Positions 13,101 through 22,093 of a stretch of 32,980 nucleotides of DNA are shown here, piece after piece. The notes beneath the pieces were generated by a model that was not told the DNA's origin, did no database searches, and saw nothing but the letters and a program-made list of their open reading frames with translations. The DNA lies in contig JH153686.1 in NCBI GenBank assembly GCA_000226015.1, forward strand, positions 267,420-300,399. Direction: 5' to 3'. How positions within the stretch are numbered: the stretch's first letter is position 1; each line of letters begins with the position of its first letter. The translations under genes were made by a program, and so were the position numbers. This DNA is from Mnemiopsis leidyi (lineage: Eukaryota > Ctenophora > Tentaculata > Lobata > Bolinopsidae).

Positions 13101-16100
13101 AGCAGCTGTATTTCGCAGAATGAAAACACAGAGTCGAGGTACATCACAGTTGTTAGTTGAACGGTCTGTCAACTTTAACTTTATGTCATGGTCCATAGAA
13201 ACTAGCTCTTCAGGAGAGTCTCCGCGATCGAAGTTACACGATTATATTCTGTACTTGTTATTAAGTGTTGGCTTTTGGCTTTTTTCACTAGCTTTGTTCC
13301 AAGGTTTCCTAAGACGGAATATCTTCTTAGGATGTATTCTTTAGCTAGGTATCTGTAATTTTTTTACTCTTTACGTGCCCTTCGATAACAAAACTGTCAT
13401 TTATTAACACTAATGGGGCCAAGTTAGTTCTTCAAGACTTTTTCCTTGAGCCAGGAGTAAACTGTATCAAAGGAAGTTTAGCTGGTACTAGGTGGTGGTG
13501 ACCTGAGGTGACTCTACAAGAAATGTAGTGATTTCAATTTTCATCCAGACTGTTAAGATCTTTCAACTGCTTAAATTTTAGAAACAAGTTCGGCAAATTT
13601 ACATTGCTTTGAGAATAACAACTTTCCTCCCAACTTTTTCTTGCCATGATGTCGGAAACTCTTCATTATTATAGCCTATTGTCCTCTTCGGACGGGTATT
13701 TAACCTTTTCTAGCATATCCTTGTTATATATCAAACACAATCTTAAAAACATTATTTAAAGTTTCTGAAGTACTTTTTTGCCTATAAGTATATAGCCTTT
13801 TTTGACTGAAGCATTAAATTATGTTTCCTTTCGTCGTCGACATTCTGATTTAACCGAATCTAAAAGTTGGGCGTGCTTAACAAGAAAAACGAAATGCTTC
13901 TCCGAAATCGTTAGTATGGCAATGATGATTATGGTATCGTCAAGTTGTTCATAACATCTAATGCAGCTAGATGACACTAGCTTGGACGAGGCAAGCTGTA
14001 GATGCATACTTGATAATGAAAAAATGAAATGTACAATTACATCTAACACTAACATGCTCTAAATCCTCCTATATAATATCAGGAAGTAGCATGTGGTGTT
14101 GATCCTCCTGTATTTCAGGAAGTAGCATGTGGTGTTGATCCTCCTGTATTTCAGGAAGTAGCATGTGGTGTTGATCCTCCTGTATTTCAGGAAGTAGCAT
14201 GTGGTGTTGATCCTCCTATATTTCAGGAAGTAGCATGTGGTGTTGATCCTCCTATATTTCAGGAAGTAGCATGTGGTGTTGATCCTTCTGTATTTCAGGA
14301 AGTAGCATGTGGTGTTGATCCTTCTGTATTTCAGGAAGTAGCATGTGGTGTTGACCACACCGCTGTTATCGACGCCTACGACAGAATCTGGACTCTTGGT
14401 TCAAACAAGTGTGGACAGCGGGGTATAGGCCACTACAAAGTTTACAGCCAGCCTACCATAGTCAAGGCTAAACTTGCCGGTGAGTTTCAACAACAACCAT
14501 GTTGTTATTTCCTTGTTTACGTCTGATCGCACCTGTCCTATTTATCATGAACGGTTCTGCCAAGGACACAAAATATTGAACTTTGGTCCTCAAAATACAG
14601 AACTTCTCACCCAGGAAAGAAAATAGCGCTTGTGTCAGCAGGGGACAGGTTTACAGTAGCTACAACGGTAGACAACGAGGTTTATTCCTGGGGCTATAGA
14701 AACCACGGTCGTCTGGGAGACGGAACCAACAACGAACTAGGAAACAGGTATTCTCTTTCTGACGCTTTGGTGTTCTACCAGGCTTTCTAAGCCAGTACGT
14801 GGTGTAAAATGCCATATATATTTCACATCAGGTTAATTCTAAACTAGCTGATTTTCAGTTCAAGGAACAGCGTCTGTACGCCGACCCCTATATTTAGCTC
14901 CCTGCACTACATACCGGCACTGTCCAGTAGAGGCTGGTATACTCTACTTGTAGCTGAACAGGTATAGAGACTGTTCTTTGTTCTTCTTTATTGAAATCTT
15001 TTCTGTATTTCTACGTTCTACTTTCTAGTCGAACTCTAAGTTGGGCTGCAATTATAACCCTAAGAACAATTTTTGATCAAACTCTTGTTAAATACATGAG
15101 AGATGAGAACACAAGCATGCTAGATTTTTCTTCAAAATGGTTAACTTTACAGGTCATATCAGCACAGTTGATTGGAGCAGCTGAAACCCAGGTTTCTCGC
15201 CAGGACTCATTAGACTCTGCCAAAACACCCACGTGGCTGCACAATGAGATGGAAATGTGCGACAAACCACCGCCTACTCCCAATTTCGGTAAGTCACATA
15301 TTCAGTGAATTTCGAACAACTAAAGTTTAAGTTTATTTTCTAGTCGAGTGCAAGCTACATATTGTACAAGTTACAATTTACATCTTACACAATAATAATA
15401 GTGAACGATTATCGATTTAAAGTCTTTCTGAAATATGTTTCAACTGGAAACGGTCTGAAATGTTTACAAGTGTCCCTTTATAAGAGTACACTAATACTGC
15501 AATCAAAGCGGTAAAAAAGATAATAAGCAGGATATTCTCCGTGGTCGAAAAACGGTCTTTCAACGGAATACAGAAATTTGATAGTTGGAACGGGTAACAC
15601 TTCAATAATAGCAAAGATACGATGAAAAGTTCTCTCGAAGTTTTAAAATCCGCGTCTGCTCAGAAACCTGAGTCTGTTTATCCTGTCCTAGCTCCTATGC
15701 TATGTTGGCAGATCTTTTATCAGTTATCATAATGTGGCCAGGTTGACAGATTGCGTATTTCCATTCGTTGGGAGAAAACGGTCATTTAACTGTGGCACTC
15801 AGGCAATAAGTAAGATTGTTCTGATGTACATATCATTATTATCACTTCCTTGATTACGAAGGCACCACAGTACATTATCTCTCGGATACCAAATATACCG
15901 CACTGAGCACATTCTATCTTCTTTACACAATACACAGTTTCGTGTCTTTCAGGCGGCGGTAAAATGTTCCGGAACGAGATGAGTCTGCGGAGTTACGACC
16001 ATCAGTCCTCGAGTGGGGTGTCCTCTGCAAACAGTCAGGAACTAGTGACGTCAGACAGCGGCCACTCCTCAGGCAGCCACCACCTTCATTCCTCAAAGTC

Positions 16101-16590
16101 GGTATCTGCAGCCAGTTGTTCCAGTTCCGGTGTCGCATCAGCAGACAATTACCCTCAGTCAGTCTCTGAAAGAGCTCCAGTTCGAACACACACAGACAGT
16201 GCGGACCCCCCTGAAGTAACTTCAGGCAAACTCCAACCACCTGGAACCTCTTCAAAAACTCCCCCAACCTCCCCTCCTCCAGAGTATAGAGCCGAGTTCT
16301 CGTTCAGTGAGGTGAGACTGAGAGAAGCCCTAGCTAAGTCCACTCGAATTGACGTCAACTCTCTAGAACCTATCCCTGGGTCCAGTGGAGATTCGGGAGG
16401 AGAGAGTTTACCTACACCTACGCCAGTACTAGCAGCTGAGAGGGTCATCCCTGAGGAGAGGATCAGACAGTTGGAGGAGGAGTTGGAGAAGGAAAGGGGG
16501 AAAGTCAGGGAGAGAGACAGAACTATAGCTGAACTGGAACAAAAACTTATGAAGTATCAACTAGATGAGTTGAAAGGGGTGATGGATTGA
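4200..16590 (+). CDS. NEK9: NEK9 (Nercc1) mitotic kinase, 5' exons absent
   Basis: Thirteen exons: 4200-4329, 8333-8398, 9116-9277, 10474-10615, 10803-10969, 11079-11236, 11597-11742, 12556-12695, 14335-14479, 14615-14747, 14859-14961, 15153-15288 and 15953-16590 (TGA). They give 754 codons without a break. Exons 1-3 encode the kinase C-lobe (KSDVWSCGCVLYEML, then DPDNRPTVQDIL). The next exons encode seven RCC1 blades, opening with VYIWGGGKTSPQ and including GQLGHGDKASYR, FGSNYDGCLGLG, WGNGEYGCLG, LMACGDNQDNKLG, LGSNKCGQRGIG and WGYRNHGRLGDG. A Ser/Pro-rich linker follows (WLHNEME, TSPPPEY). The coiled coil lies at about 16440-16580 (RIRQLEEELEKER). In animals NEK9 activates NEK6/NEK7 in mitosis and its RCC1 domain restrains the kinase. 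Length and blade order match the family; residues up to about 225, with the ATP-binding lobe and HRD/DFG motifs, are missing, so the 5' exons are left of the window or lost. The donors at 10970 and 12696 (GTTCGT, GTTGGT) are weak but keep frame and homology. The acceptor of the exon at 14335 is ambiguous (see the 36-bp repeat). Confidence 0.95.
4330..5940. other. NEK9 intron, left part
   Basis: Intron sequence between NEK9 exons 4200-4329 and 8333-8398. It holds a tandem 40-bp duplication at 4659-4737 and GTGTAGTAGTG-rich simple sequence at 4530-4610. A 67-codon minus-strand frame at 5072-5275 resembles nothing I know. No other feature seen. Confidence 0.6.
4659..4737. repeat. 40-bp tandem duplication
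   Basis: Two copies starting CAAGAGAGGTGTTTTGTAC at 4659 and 4699, essentially identical over 39 bases. It lies in the NEK9 intron with no coding sense. Confidence 0.9.
5941..6915 (-). CDS. Eight-span membrane protein made of two four-span repeats, nested in NEK9 intron
   Basis: An uninterrupted 324-codon frame antisense to NEK9, wholly within its 4330-8332 intron. About eight hydrophobic segments are visible: residues 11-27, 58-75, 86-105, 124-144, 178-198, 216-234, 244-262 and 281-302. The two halves (about 11-147 and 179-305) are clearly related. GILTQITFEKI matches GVFAQLTFEKL; LGWLQIILLSS matches GSWIQLLSLST; RLARGILTLFVTFIFNVSVG matches RLSQGTVTFFFSFILNFSLG; the fourth spans share Y-Y-T-P spacing. 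This is a tandem duplication of a four-span unit, and each half keeps a charged FEK motif at the end of span 1 and an Asn in span 3. I do not recognise the family, so transport, channel or receptor roles are all open. No signal peptide is seen, and the Glu/Lys-rich loops contrast with the hydrophobic spans. The first ATG is used. The lack of introns suggests a retrocopy or a naturally intronless gene. Confidence 0.82.
   Translation of the reverse strand: MVNPALPDPTLILAGILTQITFEKIVVRTKLERQLSLDKKYFEISWRLAIFSKYPGLGWLQIILLSSVVTIFSVLRTPRKHRLARGILTLFVTFIFNVSVGSVGFTEIYNVDEHLEYRITLEYFQYATTPIFASAAVVVVGNYLKIPRGRTTVRFDLRTDRTEETSLRSLLKTYSPGSAVLLTGVFAQLTFEKLFSILITSYPTAPDFCALRGIGSWIQLLSLSTFLVFIVLCVRSGPNRLSQGTVTFFFSFILNFSLGHIGEMGTYCGSQYSSRVRDVYRYGTIPLVGLTALVCFAGFLVTFEKGRSSGNPQCQLSRRDTVAA
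6916..8332. other. NEK9 intron, right part
   Basis: AT-rich intron sequence upstream of the 66-base NEK9 exon, also the upstream side of the nested membrane-protein gene. Short frames here (for example minus 7229-7456) have no recognisable motif. No repeat or RNA gene seen. Confidence 0.5.
8682..8935. repeat. ACTGACA-type minisatellite with 78-bp higher-order unit
   Basis: Degenerate tandem ACTGACAYA units. Blocks starting ACATATATTCTGACAA recur at 8745 and 8823, a higher-order period of 78. It lies in the NEK9 intron 180 bases before exon 9116-9277. The minus-strand frames reading SVCQYVCQ are artefacts. Confidence 0.9.
9278..10024. other. NEK9 intron before the RCC1 exons
   Basis: Intron sequence between the last kinase exon and the first RCC1 blade exon. 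Apart from the dispersed repeat copy at 10025-10135, I see no gene, RNA or array. Confidence 0.5.
10025..10135. repeat. Dispersed repeat, copy A
   Basis: Shares ordered blocks with 17850-17975: CGAGAT..TATCC, CGTTCTAACGAAA, GCGAGT followed by GTAAAACC and CGACAA. Spacing differs by insertions. It is probably an old short interspersed element in the NEK9 intron; its class is not recognisable. Confidence 0.5.
11240..11352. repeat. 11-bp minisatellite beginning 3 bases after a NEK9 donor
   Basis: Ten units of TGTTACTTAAC/T (one with a 3-base insertion) start immediately after the donor GTATGT of exon 11079-11236. The first unit overlaps the donor context. No coding role. Confidence 0.9.
11743..12555. 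other. NEK9 intron (813 bp)
   Basis: AT-rich intron. It holds an 18-bp tandem duplication, GATCCTGATACGTTATTA, at 12475-12510, about 45 bases before the next acceptor. The open frames at 12011-12543 lack any motif. Confidence 0.6.
12475..12510. repeat. 18-bp tandem duplication
   Basis: Two exact copies of GATCCTGATACGTTATTA (12475-12492, 12493-12510) near the 3' end of a NEK9 intron. Confidence 0.9.
12696..14062. other. NEK9 intron (before splice-junction repeat)
   Basis: Intron sequence ending in a good branch-point match, CACTAAC (14047-14053), 30 bases before the first repeat acceptor. A 74-codon frame at 13120-13344 has one hydrophobic stretch but no support. Confidence 0.5.
14063..14346 (+). 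repeat. 36-bp minisatellite built on a splice acceptor, open in the NEK9 frame
   Basis: Full 36-bp units start at 14083, 14119, 14155, 14191, 14227, 14263 and 14299; the eighth start at 14335 is the head of the NEK9 exon itself. Each unit is the first 20 exon bases (GAAGTAGCATGTGGTGTTGA, identical in all eight) plus 16 intron-like bases ending TTTCAG. In the NEK9 frame each unit reads EVACGVDPPVFQ, with variants DPPIFQ and DPSVFQ, and none has a stop. The last unit continues as EVACGVDHTAVID, the normal RCC1 strand. Each unit therefore carries an in-frame acceptor 36 bases from the next. The first AG after the CACTAAC branch-point match is the one at 14082. Confidence 0.95.
15289..15952. other. 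NEK9 last intron
   Basis: 664-bp intron between exon 15153-15288 and the terminal exon. No repeat, RNA or convincing open frame seen. Confidence 0.6.
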
Positions 16591-17332
16591 AAGGTTTGAC
16601 CAGTGCGGTTATAGAGTGAGTGAGAACATTTAGTGCAAGTTCAGGATGTATTTTAATTTATAACTTCAAGTTTGATTTGTTTACGAATGTATGAAAAATA
16701 TCGGATTCGAATCAATATTTTATTTGAAATATCCGATATTTATTGGTCGCAGAGCAATCGCCATTCGATATAGAGACAATTTATATTTTTAAGTTGATGC
16801 ATGTGTTCATGTAACTGTATTATATGTACAAAGGGGCTATTTCAATATTAACTTGAGATAAACTCACATAAGAACGCTATTTTTTTGCATGTTGCTCTTA
16901 CTGTTAATATTGTCACAGATGCTCAATATTTCGATCTAAAATTTGAATTATCCTCGCCGACCTTTTCTGTAAAATATTTAGAGCAAACAAAAACTATAGA
17001 ACTGGAAAACGATTGAATTCTGTTGCATAAACTGTTATTGAAACTTGATCTGTGAAGGTATTTTACATTTTGGTATGTAGATTTGGATGCAAGATGAGTC
17101 TAACAGCATTTAGACAAAGGAAAAATTATGCATTAAAGGATAATAAATTAATAAATATTGAAATTAACCAACTTAATTAATTTTGATATTTTTATCCTTT
17201 AATGCATAATTTGAATTTGATTATCAAGTTATGCATATTTGTTAGTAATATTGTTACTAAACATGTACATTATGTTGATATTGATAAATACTTTTGACTT
17301 TGAGAGTTGGATTACCTGGGGACCTCAGGCTA
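16591..17332 (+). other. Presumed NEK9 3' UTR and flank up to gap
   Basis: AT-rich sequence after the NEK9 TGA. A possible AATAAA lies at 17142-17147. It contains the 21-bp inverted repeat listed separately. The true cleavage site is unknown. Confidence 0.5.
17123..17212. repeat. Perfect 21-bp inverted repeat, 48-base loop
   Basis: Arm 17123-17143 (AAATTATGCATTAAAGGATA plus one A) is the exact reverse complement of 17192-17212. In a transcript it would fold into a long hairpin enclosing the AATAAA candidate. It could equally be the ends of a tiny transposon remnant. Confidence 0.92.
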
Positions 17333-17815
17333 NNNNNNNNNNNNNNNNNNNNNNNNNNNNNNNNNNNNNNNNNNNNNNNNNNNNNNNNNNNNNNNNNNNN
17401 NNNNNNNNNNNNNNNNNNNNNNNNNNNNNNNNNNNNNNNNNNNNNNNNNNNNNNNNNNNNNNNNNNNNNNNNNNNNNNNNNNNNNNNNNNNNNNNNNNNN
17501 NNNNNNNNNNNNNNNNNNNNNNNNNNNNNNNNNNNNNNNNNNNNNNNNNNNNNNNNNNNNNNNNNNNNNNNNNNNNNNNNNNNNNNNNNNNNNNNNNNNN
17601 NNNNNNNNNNNNNNNNNNNNNNNNNNNNNNNNNNNNNNNNNNNNNNNNNNNNNNNNNNNNNNNNNNNNNNNNNNNNNNNNNNNNNNNNNNNNNNNNNNNN
17701 NNNNNNNNNNNNNNNNNNNNNNNNNNNNNNNNNNNNNNNNNNNNNNNNNNNNNNNNNNNNNNNNNNNNNNNNNNNNNNNNNNNNNNNNNNNNNNNNNNNN
17801 NNNNNNNNNNNNNNN
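17333..17815. other. Assembly gap (483 N)
   Basis: Unresolved bases. Open frames called across it are meaningless. It divides an intron-rich left half from an intron-poor right half. Confidence 1.
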
Positions 17816-17849
17816 GGGTCGGACGAAGTCAGACAAACTTCACCTAACC

Positions 17850-17975
17850 GTTGCCGAGATGATATCCGTCTAACGTTCGCGTTCTAACGAAACGCCAGGA
17901 GAGCAGCAAGCTGCGAGCCCATAGCCGCGCGCGAGTCGGGTAAAACCTCGACAACCTAACCCATAACCGTACCAG
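17850..17975. repeat. Dispersed repeat, copy B
   Basis: Same block order as 10025-10135 (CGAGATGATATCC, CGTTCTAACGAAA, GCGAGTCGGGTAAAACC, CGACAA). It is GC-rich and sits next to the assembly gap and the LINE fragment. Class unknown. Confidence 0.5.
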
Positions 17976-18018
17976 GTGCTTACGCGGCGCGCGGCTGCTT
18001 ATACATCAGAAATCAACA

Positions 18019-18873
18019 TGATACGCTTTTCCAGTCACCTCTGGTGTACGCACATTGCCGTGGGCCAGTTAATGCCTCCACTTTTTTATCAATCCTCTTT
18101 AGTGTTACCATCGACAGGATCTTTCTGACAGCATTGGATATAGTGGGCGGCGGTTTTTGGGTGGTCCTACTGGCTTGTTTGGCTTTTGGAGGGGTGTAAC
18201 ATTTGTTTGTCAGATGGGATCAATGTAGGATCGAAGTGTGTCTCATTAAGCAGTTTTTGATGATGGGAGCAAATATCTCATAAACTGAAAAGTTCATTGG
18301 GTATCCCGGCAGGGCCAGTGGCTCTTCTGTCTTTCAAGCTCCATGCAGCAGCAGAGATCTCCACATCAGTGAAAAGGCATTCTATTGGTCTTGTAGGCTC
18401 TACAAACGGTCTAAGAGGAGTCTCATTTCTAGTGAGCTGCTGTTCAAGATAATTTTTGATCACTTCAGCTTTTCGGGCATCAGTAGCTATACGATGCTTT
18501 TCATGTACTCCAATGGTCACCTAGGTGATATGTCTTGACATATCTGATTGTAATTGTCTATTACAACATTTACTCTGATTTGCTGCAGCTTCACGCACAT
18601 GTTTAAGCATCCTCTGGATGTTTTTGTCAGTCTGTTGATCGATGAATGAAGGCTCGTTCGATCGATTGGTTGGTTGTTGTTAAGTAGCTGCCGAAATTGA
18701 TACGTGTCCAAGAATATCCTTCCCACTTCATCATCATCACTGTTGTGTCGTAAGTGTACTTTTCTGTCCTGAGTTGCCACAGACTGTTTTGCAGCATCCT
18801 CAATGGTATTGATGAGTTTAGCCAAGTCTTTGTTGGGACTGGAACTAACAGGACTAGTGTTGTTTTTTGTCAA
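18019..18873 (-). pseudogene. Decayed LINE (non-LTR retrotransposon) reverse-transcriptase fragment
   Basis: On the minus strand two open pieces (18873-18517, then 18520-18278) read through a region typical of the stretch before and into a LINE reverse transcriptase. Visible are KAEVIKNYLEQQLTRNETPL, FTDVEISAAAWSLKDRRATG and GIPNELFS. After several frameshifts and stops, further RT-like pieces appear downstream: PPKNRRP, KILSMVTLKRIDKKVEAL and TGPRQCAYTRG (to about 18030). Endonuclease and catalytic FADD-box regions are absent. The clade cannot be named from this fragment. It is clearly inactive. Confidence 0.75.
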
Positions 18874-19644
18874 CTCATCAAGCTTCTGATAGTATTTGGC
18901 TTGAATCTTAGATGTTAGTTTTGAGGTATTTCAGTTCAACTTACAGTTATTTGGACGTTTAACCACTACTACTACTACTACGTGTACTTCTACTACCTAA
19001 ACAGCTATATTATTAGGCACAGTTGGGCCCCGGTGGTTGACCAACCATTGGACCACATGCACAACTTACTGGGGGAAAGCTATGACAATATAATGGAGAG
19101 CCTAGTGAGTTTTGTCACTTACTACTGCTACTAGTCCTAAGTCCCTGGTCAGGGGTTAGAATCCTATGGGATATAACCAACTAGATAACTAAGGGTTAGG
19201 GTCAAGTTTAGTTCAGGGTTAGGTAGACCAAGTCCAGACAAAGATTGACTTTTTGAGCCGGTGGTCATTAAGTTGGTGGTCATTGGCCATTTTATGTTTA
19301 CACTGTCTGCAAGTTGATGGTAACCAATCCATCTCTTGCAGTTTCTTGTGAACTTTCTGATAGATACATGGGCAGACTCTGGTGGCTCAATCAGATCAAA
19401 AACAGACATAGTCAGCTATTTAGGGGTCCTTCACATATAACGTCATCATATTTTCGGAATTATTGACCCCCTCCCCCTCTCTCATCATTGTTCATCATGA
19501 CAAAACCCTCCAAAATTTCAGAGGTAAATTACCATGTAGTGATGTTATCACAGCTAAGACCCCCCAATTTCTTGTCAAGATATTTTTATTTTATGTTTTT
19601 AATAGACATGTATTTTGATCAAAAATGTAGTGAAAACACATTAC
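18874..19644. other. Intergenic stretch
   Basis: Contains a short ACT microsatellite near 18965-18982 and degenerate GGTTAGG-like sequence at 19190-19230. No gene or RNA seen. Parts may belong to the LINE remnant. Confidence 0.5.
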
Positions 19645-19894
19645 ATATTTCCAAGACTGAGAAGAAGTATAAACTTTAGTGTAATCGCAAGAAGTAAAGG
19701 AAGAAGAAAATAGGAAATTCTGATTTATAGTATTAACTTTGTAATTTACTAGAATATTTAACTATCCGTTTTTATCAACAATTTAGGTTTGAGAATGGCA
19801 ACTGTGATTGCTGAAATATCACCACTTTGATTAACTACCAACAAATGCATTCGTTACTTCTTGCGATTACACTAAAGTTTATATTTCCAAGACT
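19645..19894. mobile_element. Possible MITE: 29-bp perfect inverted repeats flanked by 14-bp direct repeats
   Basis: Arms 19669-19697 and 19854-19882 are exact reverse complements (first arm starts ATAAACTTTAGTGTAATCGC). ATATTTCCAAGACT occurs at 19645-19658 and again at 19881-19894, bracketing the arms. The 156 bases between the arms have no coding capacity. This looks like a small non-autonomous element or a template-switch inversion. The ten extra bases between the left direct repeat and its arm do not fit a simple insertion. Confidence 0.6.
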
Positions 19895-20539
19895 ATGTTA
19901 TGTACTACAATAGCAACAGCAATCCCTCTAAGTCATAAGATAGCTCCTTAACTTCCTCTAATTGGTTCCCCGCCCTCTTCCTATGATGCTTGAGAAACAG
20001 AGGTCGCCCAAGTAGAAACAAACCCAAAGATCAATGTAGCCCTTTCCTTCTAACAGTCCCCAAAATCAACACCTGGCTGCTGTCAACCTTGATAGTTGAC
20101 CTTCGTACCTAAGCCAGGAATCTCAAAACCTGTAGACTGTATGATGTGCCTTTAATCCTTTATTAATATGGAAACCTCCAACTGGACTCAAAGTCAGAGA
20201 AAGCATCAAGAAGAAAGCATTGACATAGCTTGTAACGATCTAGACGCAGACCACTGCGTGTGGCTTGTTGGAAGAAATGAACTGTATTATTGTTTCAAGT
20301 TTACACCATAGAAATTCTTTTAAAATCCTAAAAAATCTCTGGAAATTGTTGATATTTGATGACATCATCCTAGGCCTTACTGCCTTTATCATCAATAGTC
20401 ATCATTTGGAAATCCCCTCCCTCTAGGTGATCCATCAATTGTGAACAACCCCTTATAGTACTTGATTTGAAGTTATGAAATTTCCTTATTCGGGAAGTTC
20501 TGTTTAAACTGTAAAATGCTACATCACTAGGTTTGACAC

Positions 20540-22093
20540 ATGGCAATGCAAGTTAATCTCTTTGTTTCCCTGCTCATCACCTTATTTGGTATGGGAAGCT
20601 GGGTTGCAATTAATGGAGTCTGGGCAGAGCTTCCTCTGTTGACTTCTCAATTACCTGAAGGGTGGAACTTACCAACTTATCTTGTTCTTATAATCCAAGT
20701 AAGTCCAATGGAATCTTAATTGTTGTGAGTTTGTTAGTCTTGTCAAAATTATGAATATCTATTAATATTTTTTATCAGTTAATGCAGTTATCAGTTAATG
20801 CAGTTATCACATTTACAGCCTTGCAAGTGATACAATGAACACTTATTTAAGATGTTTGATTTCTGACATGTCCTGGGAAATTTTCTAAAGCCGGTATATA
20901 TGTAATTTCTTTTTTAAAAGTTCAATCACCCTCAGGCAGCAAACATTGGACCAATCATATTTACTATCATGCGACAATACAAAAAAGACATGGCAAGTCT
21001 AAGATACACAGCCTACATCATCCTTTTACTTGGTTTTGTGGCTGCAATTTTGTTATCCCAATTTTGGGATAAAGAGGTAGAAATGAATTCAAAAAAATCA
21101 AGCCTTCCACTTCTATTTTTATCATTTATCTTTGCCATATTGGATTGCACTTCTTCTGTTGTTTTTCTCCCCTTTATGGCAAAATACCCATCTGGCTACA
21201 TGATACCGTTCTACATCGGGGAAGGACTGAGTGGAGTCATGCCTAGTCTCTTAGCTTTAGCTCAAGGCACGGGAGGTGATACCTGTTACAATGCATCCAG
21301 TAATTCTACAACTGAAGGGCCAAGATTTGGTGTAAATGTGTACTTTGGTGTGATGTCCTTGCTCATGGCTACATCAGGAGTTGCATTTTACTTGGTGAAT
21401 AACTTGGATGTAAGTCTGAATGCTAGGTATGCTAATATCCGATCAAGCAGTCCTCCGGTGCAGAGTGTAGAGCAAGAGGAATCACCTTCCCCCGAAGAAA
21501 ATGCCTCATCTACTGCTGAAACAAATGAAATTAAGTTAACCAACATAAAGGTCTATGAAGTTTTCTGTGGTGAAAATCGTACAGAGCTTGCTGCAACAAA
21601 ATGGTTATTTGTTCAGCTGTACTTAGTCATTGCTATTATTGCTGCCCTAGGCAATGGTGTTATCCCTGCCATCCTGTCTTATGCTTGTCTTCCTTATGGC
21701 CCAACAGTGTATCATTTAGCTACCGAATTGGCACTTCTTGCAAATCCACTGTGTTGTTTTCTTGCCTTTTTTGTTGCTTGCAGAAGGCCATCCATTCTTG
21801 GCTTCCTGTGCAGTGCATGTGTGATCATTGCTTCAATCATCATCTATACCGCCTCATTGTCTCCAAGTCCTTGGCTTGTTGGTACAACTATGGGATCCGT
21901 CCTAATCATTCTCCTCAATGTTTTATGGACAGGATGCATCTCCTACATCAAAGTTAATGTGGCGAGTGTGTTACAAGGATATGGCGAGAATGCTCTACTC
22001 TTCTGTGGAATCTGTACCCAACTAGGTTCCTGCCTTGGAGCTGTTGTCATTTTTGTTATCAACTTGAAGACTAACTCTTTCAAACCATGTTAA
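20540..22093 (+). CDS. Riboflavin transporter, SLC52A family
   Basis: Two exons (20540-20698 and 20936-22093) join in frame at CAA|GCA to give 438 residues, the usual length for SLC52A. The N-terminal signature is clear: [32 protein letters not shown], then [12 protein letters not shown] across the junction. Eleven hydrophobic spans can be counted, with a long acidic loop ([14 protein letters not shown]) between spans 6 and 7, as in the family. These proteins carry riboflavin across the plasma membrane; the family assignment rests on the N-terminal signature and topology. The first ATG of the frame (MAMQVN) was chosen; a second Met two codons on is equally possible. AATAAA at 22284-22289 is the likely polyadenylation signal. 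Which vertebrate paralogue it matches cannot be said. Confidence 0.9.

Noticed and set aside
13120..13344. 74-codon frame with a hydrophobic segment in a NEK9 intron
   Set aside because: No homology, no splice context, and AT-rich DNA often yields such frames.
14059..14358. 99-codon minus-strand frame with 12-residue repeats
   Set aside because: Antisense of the 36-bp splice-junction minisatellite; the meaningful reading is on the plus strand in the NEK9 frame.
17239..17887. Open frames crossing the N block
   Set aside because: Bases are unknown, so the frames carry no information.
19186..19232. GGGTTAGG-like units suggesting an internal telomeric repeat
   Set aside because: Only two or three irregular units with no consistent hexamer phase.
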